Assembly (NCBI GenBank): GCA_030141605.1
Contig: JAQGDQ010000419.1
Location: forward strand, 64,001-102,500
DNA from: Tubiluchus corallicola
Lineage: Eukaryota; Priapulida; Priapulimorpha; Priapulimorphida; Tubiluchidae
Direction: 5' to 3'
DNA: 38,500 nucleotides
Below the pieces are notes generated by a model. It was not told the origin of the DNA. It made no database searches and saw only the letters and a program-made list of their open reading frames with translations. How positions within the stretch are numbered: the stretch's first letter is position 1; the number at the start of each line of letters is the position of its first letter. Shown here piece after piece: positions 33,401-38,500 of the stretch. The translations under genes were made by a program, and so were the position numbers.

Positions 33401-35782
33401 CTAGCTATAGTATTCCTCTTAAATCAATATTGCTTAAAAACACCAAGTGTTAATGCAACATTTTTTGTATAATACTGCCCTATTAGTATGAAAAAAGTAA
33501 ATGCAATATGGCTGAATCGTCACCAATAGAAACAAAGTGCAGCATAACCCTAGACTAACCACAAACACTTGAACTTCTTAAGCAATGTGGTTATATTTTG
33601 TAGACCAAGATAAGGTTTTAATGCAGCGTACCAAATTGTAGTTATTTTTCACTTACTGTAGGTAATGTCGTTTTTTACAGTTGAGGTTTCTTTTAATGTT
33701 TTTTTCTCCCTATGATTTCAGGCGTTTTTGACGATATGTGACTTATTGATCGTCTTCAGTAAACATTTGGCTTCCAATGCAGTGATGCAGCAACTCATCT
33801 ATGAACCGGACAAAAATTTACAAGGTCAACTGAGTGGCTTCATTGATGAGAAAGTCTTCATTGAGGATGACGATGGTAAGATGCTGTCATGCTAACCCGA
33901 TAGTGGTAGATTGGTGTCTGTGAGCCTTAAAGGGTAACCTTCAATGTTTACAACTGAGTTTCAATGAGCTCTTCAGCCTGCTCAAAGTATTCTTTATTTA
34001 ACTATGATTTTTTTTACCTAGCACCATTACCTATTCCTTTTACTACCATTTGCTTAACAACGCGTCTTGTCGGAATTTATTAGCATCGTTAAGCGAAGAC
34101 TTGACTGTATCTTTTGTTTAGTAAATCTGTAATTTGTTTTCTTCTTTACATGAAATTTTTATTCTCAAATGAAAGAGTATTGCGTAATGAACATCCCGTC
34201 TTTTTGTTCAGATGACCAAGATGAGCACCAGAAGATAGAGGAGCTCCACAAACGTAGAAATTTTCTCGCCTCGTTTTGCAAGCTGGTCGTTTATAATATT
34301 GTGAGCATACGAAATGCTGCCGACATTTTCAAGCATTACACCAGGGTAAGGTGCAAACATGTTCTTTATTCTTGTATCATTCTTTTCATAGAGTTACTAG
34401 TTTTTGAAGGTCTGTCAGAATGTTTTTTGGTATCGTTACTAAAGATGCTAAATACTCTCTGGAAGAGCGTCAAAAACTAGCAATTGAAGGAAAAGCCGAA
34501 AAGGCTTTAAGGATTCCAGTCGTTAAATGATAGCTACAGCCACACACTCGTAATTAACTTACATTAGGTTGTAGTCTAGTGTTGCCTGCATTTAGTCCAA
34601 GTTTTTTAATTAATGTCAAATTTTTAAATTTCAGTTTTACAACGATTACGGTGACATCATAAAAACAGCGCTGAGCAAATCGAGAGAAATTAATAAAGTT
34701 ACCTGTGCGCGAACGTTAGCCGTAAGCTTGACCTCTGTGTTCAGAGAGCTACAGATGGAGCAAGGTGGCAGAATTAACAGAGGCAGTGAGGGATTCAGCC
34801 ATATTAAGGTAATCATTGTTCATTTAGATCAGTGATGTTACTTCAGGTAGAAAAATTGATCTCCTTTTGGCTGAAGTTTACAATTCCCCATGCGGAAGAA
34901 ATTAGTTTGTGAAGCAGATTAAGATTAGCGGTGGGGTTTGGATTAGGATTAGGGTTGATGTTATGGCTAGGTTTAGGGTTAGGGTATTGAAACCGCTGAC
35001 ACATGCTGCCTAACCACTGAACACGCTGACATTCAAGCTACACACACACACACACACACACACGCACGTGTCATTGCACCAAGTGTATACAAAGTGACGG
35101 CCCGCCAACTAGCTGGCAGCTCACGAAATAACGCACTCTGTCAGTGGTATGTGGATATTTTAACGAACCAGATTTCGTCCGAATTTCCAATATCCGTAAA
35201 AGCAAAGTACGGCTAACCGAGATATTAGCGTAATTCAGTAGTTTGGTAAGTATTAGATAAGAGAAGAGGAAATTAGGAATAAATGATAAAAGATTTTCTA
35301 ATTTGTCAGGATTAGAACTATGAGATGAAGCTGGGAGATAAATGATCTGTATGTTGCTTGAATTTTTGGTTTAGTTGCAAGGTTTCATCTGACCAGTTTT
35401 TCTACTGTATTACATCTTGTCTCTGTTACTACATTGAGAAACCTAGAGTGAAAATTGAAACCACTTTTGTGCTGAAAAATCCTTCTGTCTCTGTGGTAGA
35501 TGACATTCTGTCTAGTAGAAAGAAAGATAAAATATTTGCAACAGGCAACTTATCAAAATGTTTTTTTTTGTAGGAACTCGGACGACGTTTCTCAATGTCG
35601 TTCGGTTTGGATTTGATCAAAAACCGTGAAGCGATCGCCGCGCTGCATCGGGAGGGAATAATGTTTGCTCTGAATCCGCTAGAGAATCCGGACGATCCGC
35701 GTGGACCTCCTCCTAACATTGCCTTCCTCGAGTTACTGTGTGAATTCTCAAATAAACTCATGAAACTGGATAAGAAGACTGT
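18725..35782 (+). CDS. STAG: Cohesin subunit SA (STAG/SCC3), 21 coding exons, 3' end outside window
   Basis: HEAT-repeat subunit of nuclear cohesin; it binds the RAD21 kleisin and supports DNA loading, sister-chromatid cohesion and loop anchoring. Exons: 18725-18840, 20067-20310, 21159-21332, 21892-22096, 22502-22653, 22764-22837, 23019-23142, 23287-23385, 24554-24633, 25393-25612, 26304-26418, 27767-27960, 29003-29092, 30058-30261, 30570-30728, 31878-31958, 32278-32370, 33722-33875, 34212-34345, 34635-34808, 35574-35782. All GT/AG with compatible phases, 3095 coding bases (about 1031 codons; vertebrate paralogs have about 1230-1260). Landmarks: basic AT-hook-like N-terminus (residues 60-105), STAG domain (about 185-297), SCD (about 320-405), HEAT body to the end. 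Residues equivalent to human SA2 Y297, Y331, W334, F367 and F371, the conserved essential surface, are all kept. A stop (TAA) two codons before the ATG supports the start. The C-terminus lies beyond the window. Confidence 0.96.
18980..19125. repeat. Degenerate repeat of ~45 bp, about three units
   Basis: Units carry variants of CTCCGACTCC followed by AGAATT/AAAATTTTAGAAG. Related ACTCC/GACTCT words recur around 19625-19730, suggesting a longer decayed repeat. Confidence 0.6.
19416..19486. repeat. Inverted repeat, MITE-like hairpin
   Basis: Arms 19416-19435 and 19467-19486 (TCCCATGTATAAGAGACC and its near complement, 18 of 20 matching) around a 31-base spacer. Followed by GAAAATACGGTA, a motif common at DNA-transposon ends. 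Confidence 0.75.
20067..20310 (+). CDS. STAG: STAG exon 2: basic N-terminal region (residues 39-120)
   Basis: Begins HLQMQPEG after acceptor ttttag. Contains [17 protein letters not shown] and KRAGRPL, basic AT-hook-like patches, then [13 protein letters not shown], the conserved entry to the fold (human LFEVVKMGKSAMQ). A second AG (ctacag) at 20073 is a possible tandem acceptor. Confidence 0.93.
20311..21158 (+). other. STAG intron 2 with a tRNA-derived SINE
   Basis: Non-coding; SINE at about 20830-21042, nothing else recognised. Confidence 0.75.
20830..21042 (-). mobile_element. tRNA-derived SINE, copy 1
   Basis: On the minus strand the 5' part has an A box (TAGCTCATTGGTAGCATG, 21029-21012) and a B box (GGTTCAATTCC, 20985-20975) at tRNA-like spacing, then a tRNA-unrelated part and a simple (ATT)n tail at 20833-20847. 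It shares the word around TTTTTAAGTCTTTGGTATGA with a second copy at 24340-24447. Confidence 0.85.
21159..21332 (+). CDS. STAG: STAG exon 3 (residues 121-178)
   Basis: [24 protein letters not shown] and RRMTEEFDE match the conserved region just before the STAG domain. Acceptor tgttttag; donor gtgagc. Phase 0 at both ends. Confidence 0.97.
21333..21891 (+). other. STAG intron 3
   Basis: 559 bases; nothing recognised. Confidence 0.75.
21892..22096 (+). CDS. STAG: STAG exon 4: STAG domain (residues 179-247)
   Basis: [33 protein letters not shown] and [19 protein letters not shown], nearly identical to vertebrate SA1/SA2. Ends in phase 1 at gtgagc. Confidence 0.98.
22097..22501 (+). other. STAG intron 4
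   Basis: 405 bases; nothing recognised. Confidence 0.75.
22502..22653 (+). CDS. STAG: STAG exon 5: STAG domain end (residues 247-297)
   Basis: [15 protein letters not shown] and TQRQYEAER, then a charged stretch ending AKRRE; matches the end of the STAG domain and following helix. Confidence 0.96.
22764..22837 (+). CDS. STAG: STAG exon 6 (residues 298-322)
   Basis: [20 protein letters not shown] then VHRY with a split Arg codon. Tyr321 and Arg322 correspond to human SA2 Y297 and R298 of the ligand-binding surface. Confidence 0.94.
23019..23142 (+). CDS. STAG: STAG exon 7: SCD, first part (residues 322-363)
   Basis: [20 protein letters not shown] and [11 protein letters not shown]. Tyr355 and Trp358 match SA2 Y331 and W334. 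Confidence 0.97.
23287..23385 (+). CDS. STAG: STAG exon 8: SCD, middle (residues 364-396)
   Basis: [12 protein letters not shown] and [11 protein letters not shown]; Phe391 and Phe395 match SA2 F367 and F371. 33 codons, phase 0. Confidence 0.97.
23673..24183. mobile_element. Tigger/pogo-like (Tc1/mariner) MITE, about 511 bp
   Basis: Left end, after a TA, is CAGTCATACCTCCATTGTCGA, a common Tigger-type terminus; the right end is an eroded complement (AGAGGTACTATTG) followed by TA. Words such as CGGTTTTCAA and TTCGGTACT near both ends fit the family's long terminal inverted repeats. The interior includes a GC-rich patch near 23800-23840. No transposase frame. Confidence 0.75.
24340..24447 (-). 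mobile_element. tRNA-derived SINE, copy 2, degenerate
   Basis: Minus-strand B-box-like AGTTCGATACT (24393-24383) and A-box-like TAATCTAGTTGGTAACG. Shares TTTTTAAGTCTTTGGTATGAC with copy 1 at the same relative place. Confidence 0.75.
24554..24633 (+). CDS. STAG: STAG exon 9: SCD end (residues 397-423)
   Basis: [18 protein letters not shown] then VKLVIAIQ, almost invariant in the family. Ends two bases into a Lys codon. Confidence 0.97.
24634..25392 (+). other. STAG intron 9
   Basis: 759 bases; nothing recognised. Confidence 0.75.
25393..25612 (+). CDS. STAG: STAG exon 10 (residues 423-496)
   Basis: [20 protein letters not shown] and [11 protein letters not shown], then a basic loop [10 protein letters not shown] and a hydrophobic helix ending FFIESE. 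Equivalent to the human stretch DCENVYHLVYSAHR onward. Confidence 0.97.
25613..26303 (+). other. STAG intron 10
   Basis: 691 bases; nothing recognised. Confidence 0.75.
26304..26418 (+). CDS. STAG: STAG exon 11 (residues 497-535)
   Basis: [31 protein letters not shown]; strongly conserved HEAT-repeat segment. Phase 1 end at gtacgc. Confidence 0.97.
26419..27766 (+). other. STAG intron 11 with a giant CT tract
   Basis: About half of this intron is a (CT)n-rich tract (26951-27564). Otherwise AT-rich. Confidence 0.85.
26951..27564 (+). repeat. (CT)n-dominated polypyrimidine tract, about 0.6 kb
   Basis: Almost no purines on the plus strand over some 610 bases, made of CT runs interrupted by CCCT and TTTCT units. 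The transcript of STAG carries it as a CU-rich intron stretch. The 239-codon open frame across it is only the Ser-Leu reading of the repeat. Confidence 0.97.
27767..27960 (+). CDS. STAG: STAG exon 12 (residues 535-599)
   Basis: [30 protein letters not shown] and [16 protein letters not shown]; matches human PPVGRG and DDRNKLTEHFI segments. Confidence 0.97.
27961..29002 (+). other. STAG intron 12
   Basis: Holds a 74-bp tandem duplication (28301-28430); no other feature recognised. Confidence 0.75.
28301..28430 (+). repeat. Tandem duplication, period 74 bp
   Basis: TGAATTTACTGGTACGTACA starts at 28301 and 28375; the first ~57 bases are repeated with one change (CTCGTGAAA versus CTCGTAAAA). 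Confidence 0.93.
29003..29092 (+). CDS. STAG: STAG exon 13 (residues 600-629)
   Basis: [20 protein letters not shown] then [10 protein letters not shown]; equivalent to human [20 protein letters not shown]. Confidence 0.96.
29121..29194 (+). repeat. 28-bp tandem repeat with C runs, 2.6 units
   Basis: ATCTGCTTGCCAACCGA at 29121, 29149 and 29177, separated by runs of 9-11 C. Confidence 0.93.
29517..29556. repeat. Perfect 18-bp inverted repeat, 4-base loop
   Basis: Arms TATAACAAATTAAATTTT (29517-29534) and its exact complement (29539-29556) around ACCC. Confidence 0.95.
30058..30261 (+). CDS. STAG: STAG exon 14 (residues 630-697)
   Basis: [35 protein letters not shown] and [13 protein letters not shown]; matches human ESDVLEACSKTYSILCSEE. 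Acceptor ctttttcag inside a larger open stretch; phase fixed by the neighbours. Confidence 0.96.
30262..30569 (+). other. STAG intron 14
   Basis: 308 bases; nothing recognised. Confidence 0.75.
30570..30728 (+). CDS. STAG: STAG exon 15 (residues 698-750)
   Basis: [20 protein letters not shown] and [14 protein letters not shown]; matches human GEEADDDDIYNVLSTLKRL and following helix. Confidence 0.95.
30729..31877 (+). other. STAG intron 15
   Basis: Holds short direct and inverted repeats of a GGTACC...TTCTTTATA type at about 30914-31003; no other feature recognised. Confidence 0.65.
30914..31003. repeat. Clustered direct/inverted short repeats
   Basis: GGTACTCCATTCTTTATA and GTACCCTATTCTTTATA in direct order, then CGGGTACCCGATTATAAAG in part inverted. 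May be a small foldback remnant. Confidence 0.5.
31878..31958 (+). CDS. STAG: STAG exon 16 (residues 751-777), diverged
   Basis: [20 protein letters not shown] then DDNNPDK, corresponding to human [20 protein letters not shown]. Weakly conserved, but acceptor ttttcag, donor gtaact, length divisible by three and phase 0 at both ends fit exactly between exons 15 and 17. Confidence 0.85.
31959..32277 (+). other. STAG intron 16
   Basis: 319 bases; contains repeated AAATCTGGTAA and AATAAGGTAA words (31981-32058), otherwise nothing. Confidence 0.7.
32278..32370 (+). CDS. STAG: STAG exon 17 (residues 778-808)
   Basis: [20 protein letters not shown] and ANDAVEEE, aligning to human RKTVKSFLAVCQQCL and TPVKEQ. 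Phase 0 at both ends. Confidence 0.93.
32371..33721 (+). other. STAG intron 17
   Basis: Contains a GC-richer, repeat-like block (32490-32830); no exon supported. Confidence 0.7.
32490..32830. repeat. Unclassified GC-richer block, possible degraded transposon
   Basis: Higher GC than the surrounding intron. It starts with a G-rich CCGCGGGGGGTGGCAAACAG stretch of a kind often seen in invertebrate MITEs. No terminal repeats or second copy were found in the window. Confidence 0.3.
33722..33875 (+). CDS. STAG: STAG exon 18 (residues 809-860)
   Basis: [29 protein letters not shown] and [12 protein letters not shown]; matches human AFMLLCDLLMIFSHQL and following. Phase 1 end at gtaaga. Confidence 0.96.
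33876..34211 (+). other. STAG intron 18
   Basis: 336 bases; nothing recognised. Confidence 0.75.
34212..34345 (+). CDS. STAG: STAG exon 19 (residues 860-904)
   Basis: Acidic start, then [20 protein letters not shown] and [11 protein letters not shown]; near-identical to human IEALHKRRNLLAAFSKLI and [10 protein letters not shown]. Confidence 0.97.
34635..34808 (+). CDS. STAG: STAG exon 20 (residues 905-962)
   Basis: [40 protein letters not shown] and GFSHIK; matches human [20 protein letters not shown]. Confidence 0.97.
34922..34988 (+). repeat. Degenerate TTAGGG-like stretch
   Basis: Several exact or one-off copies of TTAGGG (GATTAGGATTAGGG, GTTTAGGGTTAGGG) within about 67 bases. Confidence 0.75.
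35040..35066. repeat. CA microsatellite
   Basis: About 12 CA units ending in CACGCACG. Confidence 0.95.
35072..35170 (+). mobile_element. hAT-type MITE family, diverged fragment D
   Basis: AAAGTGACGGCCCGCCAACT followed by AGCTGGCAGCTCACGAAATAA is the diverged counterpart of 650-690 in copy A, same orientation. Ends not identified. Confidence 0.7.
35574..35782 (+). CDS. STAG: STAG exon 21 (residues 963-1032), last in window
   Basis: [48 protein letters not shown] and LDKKTV; aligns to human [20 protein letters not shown]. Ends two bases into a Val codon at gtaagt; the next exon (human HSYLEKFL) is not found before 38500. Confidence 0.97.
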
Positions 35783-35879
35783 GTAAGTTGCAGTGTTACT
35801 TTGTATAAGGTTATTAGTTAAGTTACAAGTGGTTAATTAACAATGTTTTTGTTAAAGCAAAACCAGACCCAATTTTAAA

Positions 35880-36388
35880 CTGTAAGTCAAAACTTATTCT
35901 ATCAAATATTGAAAGGAAACATACTATTTTTTTAAAGAATGACTTATGTGAAAGAATTATTACCACACAAACACAATTTCGCATTCGCGCCACTAGTTTT
36001 TCGCTATTATATGCATTTTGCCATTCGCTGGTTAGTCAGCCAGTAACACCTGCATTTCAGAAAGCGTATCACAAAACAACAGGTGCTGTACCTCTCAATT
36101 CAGATGTGTTAGTTTGCGACGAACTGCACACGTTCGGCAGCTTATGTGTGAACGCAGTAGTAAATTTGAAATTTGAGTTTTTATCTTAAAACTTGCAGAA
36201 TTTTAGTACAACACGCTGTACTTCAATTTTCGCTTTTGGAAACGTGCAACACACTTGTGGAATATTTTTGGTGTTGAAGAGTTTGTTAATTTGTGATGTC
36301 ATCACTAGTTGGGTTCGCATGCCATTAATTAAGATTTTAATCCTTTATTTAATTATCAAAAACGCTTTGCAGTATTATCGGTGTTAAA
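35880..36388 (+). repeat. Dispersed repeat family 2, copy 2
   Basis: Same orientation and word order as 3010-3475; ends at GGTGTTAAAATG matching AAGTGTTAAACT there. Confidence 0.65.
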
Positions 36389-36567
36389 ATGTATACTTTT
36401 TACTGCACTTGAAAATAAGTAGTATATGAAAAATTATCCTGCCTTCCTTTAAGCAGAGAGCAGTTTTTGGTCGAGAGTTCTTGTTTCATTGTTAGCCATT
36501 GTGTATGAGTGAAAACAATTAAATGTTTGTTGCACATTGAATACGAAATGTGGATTTTGATGGAAAA

Positions 36568-37018
36568 TAGGGCTGAGATGGTTAGGCTTATTAACTAACC
36601 TTTTAAATGTTATTAATTGTGGTCGGTTAACCATTTAACCTTTCCCGATGACGTCATACGTATAAGAAAATGTCCAATGCACATGACTTGCATGATTAAG
36701 CGGTGCGGTTCAAATCTAGCGTGCGCCAACGAGAATGTCCGGCATGGCAGCATCCTCGTAACATACACAAGTAAAAAACTTTTTACAATTTACCGTTTAG
36801 ATGCTTCTTAGGCAATCAGATAAAGTGAAACAATGTTGTAAATAGTACAATTTTATGTAAGCGAGACATTGTTAACTACATATGCCAACACTCATAATAG
36901 ATACAAGGTTTCATTAATACGGATACATAGAAAACTTGGCTAGGGTTAAATGATGAATGGTTTTCTAAATGGTTACATCAGTTAGTGGTCGGTTAAATGG
37001 TTAACCTTCTCAGCCTTA
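36568..37018. mobile_element. hAT-like non-autonomous element (451 bp)
   Basis: Left end TAGGGCTGAGATGGTTAG; right end on the opposite strand TAAGGCTGAGAAGGTTAA. Subterminal GGTCGGTTAA(CC) words occur at both ends in inverted order. No target duplication recognisable, no transposase. Confidence 0.75.
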
Positions 37019-37420
37019 AAAATGTTGAATGTATGTCTAGTTACGTGAAAAGTCTTCAGTATTTGAAATCAGTTGGTAATCGTGCTTATCATGGTTAGAA
37101 AATTTTTGGCTAGTAAGTGCACTAGTGAGATGCCATCTAAAGTGGCGTCTGTATAACTTGCAGATGCGTTTAATGCAGAACAGCTTGCGGCTGCGGCTGC
37201 GTTTTAACTGCAGAACACCTTGCGGAAAAAGTCAATAGGAAATAGCTGTAGAAAAAGAATTTCTATTATTATTATTTATTATTTATTAGGCACAAGAAAT
37301 AAATATATACATTTTATACATAAGTAAATGTAAACAGTAAAGTTATATAGTCATGATCAATATGAAAGTTGTGCCTCTACCTCTGTGTAACATGGATGAC
37401 AGCAAGGAAAAACTAAATAC

Positions 37421-37742
37421 CAGGGATGAGAATTTTCCCCAGATACGCGGAATTCCGAGGTTTTGGAAGACCAGTAGTGCATTTTTTGTAATTGCATAAA
37501 TTCGTTGAGAAAATTTTTACGGACCCTGTACATTATTTCATTAGAGGCGTTTTTCAGACAATTAGGTTATAATGTATCCTTGATAGTTGGGTATTTTAAA
37601 TTATGCATGAAATAGGGTAATTGATACTTTGAGTCCATTTTGAGGCCCTCTATGGTCACAAAATTGTAATTTCAACCCCATTGGGGGCCTAGGTAGCCTC
37701 AAAATCCCCGGCCAGTTTTGCAATTTGTCATTCTCATCCCTG
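37421..37742 (-). mobile_element. hAT-type MITE, copy B (322 bp, internally deleted, perfect target duplication)
   Basis: Starts CAGGGATGAGAAT and ends ATTCTCATCCCTG, perfect 13-bp inverted repeats. Flanked on both sides by CTAAATAC (37413-37420 and 37743-37750), an 8-bp target duplication diagnostic of hAT-type insertion. Relative to copy A it is in reverse orientation and lacks about 130 internal bases. Confidence 0.95.
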
Positions 37743-38251
37743 CTAAATACTGCCTGTCACCCATAAAATTACTCGTGCAGGTTGGATAAACGGGTGCATT
37801 GAAAGCAATATAAACCGATTTTATCTATTCTGCACCCCCCAAAATGTATCTGTATCCGCGTGCTACATAATCGTTACTTTAACTGGTTTGCTTTACGATG
37901 AATTGAACTTTGTCAGGTTATTTGATGTAAAATTGGCTTCAGGATGTCATTTTCTCATTGATTTCTGACTACTGATGGCATCAGAAATTTGCATTTTCTG
38001 TAAGGATTTTTAAGTCAAACTGAGTTTGTTTGTAGTGAAGTATTTTCAAATATATGGAATTTTTGTACTTCATAACTTATTAAGTAAGCCCACAAAATAA
38101 CAAGATGACATTGTTAAACGGTTCGAACGAATTTCAATATTTTAGTTTTTGAAAAGTTCCATTTGTAAAAATAGTTTGTCAGACAATCTGTGTATGAGCA
38201 GTGGCTCACTCTTCATGCTCTTCTTATTCAGTATAGAAAATGTGATGTATG

Positions 38252-38500
38252 CAGGGTTGAGAATTTTCCGCGGATACCCTGAATTCTGAGTTTTTGGAAG
38301 ACCAGTAGTGCCATTTTTGTAAATTGCGTAAATTCGTTGAAAAAATTTTTACAGACCCAGTACATTATTTCACAAGCTGACCGCTAGTTGGCAGGCCGTC
38401 ACTTTGTTTACATCACGTACATCAGTGTAACCACGTGTATATCTCTATGTATAAAAATATAGAATCAATTATGCGGAGTTATTTGAGTCAATTGCAGACA
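38252..38500 (-). mobile_element. hAT-type MITE, copy C, cut by window end
   Basis: Starts CAGGGTTGAGAATTTTCC and follows the reverse complement of copy A through its internal region, including the part copy B lacks. The element continues past the right edge. Confidence 0.9.

Larger units (their letters stand above)
34809..35573 (+). other. STAG intron 20
   Basis: Contains a telomere-like stretch, a CA microsatellite and a MITE fragment. Confidence 0.75.
35783..38500 (+). other. STAG intron 21, truncated by the window
   Basis: No exon starting with the expected HSYLEKF-type sequence was found. It contains dispersed repeat 2, a hAT-like element and two MITE copies. Confidence 0.75.

Noticed and set aside
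36641-36660. TGACGTCA palindrome as a CREB-type regulatory site
   Set aside because: It lies inside a hAT-like element in an intron; a single 8-bp match is not enough.
35783-38500. Search for the next STAG exon (human HSYLEKFL onward)
   Set aside because: No frame with that sequence after a usable acceptor was found; the exon probably lies beyond the window.

Overview
The window is intron-rich, AT-rich metazoan nuclear DNA and holds the 5' parts of two large genes in head-to-head (divergent) orientation. Both were rebuilt exon by exon from conserved protein motifs, GT/AG borders and matching intron phases. On the minus strand (11094 down to 10, running off the left edge) is a latrophilin-type adhesion GPCR (ADGRL). 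It has a signal peptide, a SUEL/rhamnose-binding-lectin domain, a Ser/Thr-rich mucin-like linker, a hormone-receptor (HRM) domain and the start of the region leading into GAIN. No olfactomedin domain lies between lectin and linker, as in invertebrate latrophilins. On the plus strand (18725 to 35782, running off the right edge) is a cohesin subunit SA/STAG gene: 21 coding exons, about 1031 codons, with a basic N-terminus, the STAG domain, the SCD and most of the HEAT-repeat body. The clade below Metazoa cannot be fixed from the sequence; the missing olfactomedin domain and the MITE/SINE content favour an invertebrate.

Layout: 1-11.1 kb, ADGRL coding exons with long introns full of small repeats; 11.1-15.3 kb, probable ADGRL intron 1; about 15.33-15.5 kb, a GC-richer block that is the best candidate for the ADGRL leader exon and promoter; 15.5-18.7 kb, non-coding DNA with a hAT-like element, which should also hold the STAG 5' leader; 18.7-35.8 kb, STAG exons 1-21; 35.8-38.5 kb, a STAG intron with several MITEs.

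The non-coding DNA is dominated by non-autonomous DNA transposons. One hAT-type MITE family has three copies plus a fragment, and one copy has a perfect 8-bp target duplication. There are other hAT-like elements, a Tigger/pogo-like element, a foldback element with internal short repeats, at least two copies of a tRNA-derived SINE, several short tandem duplications and a CT tract of about 0.6 kb inside a STAG intron. I see no tRNA or rRNA genes, no CRISPR array, and no prokaryotic or viral genes.

The two genes are not known to work in one pathway: one is a cell-surface adhesion receptor and the other a nuclear chromosome-cohesion subunit. Their adjacency is probably incidental or reflects a shared regulatory interval. 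No convincing new biological system was found. The best leads are an inferred start codon of the receptor split by a 4.2-kb intron with short upstream ORFs around it, the foldback element, the MITE family and the large polypyrimidine tract.
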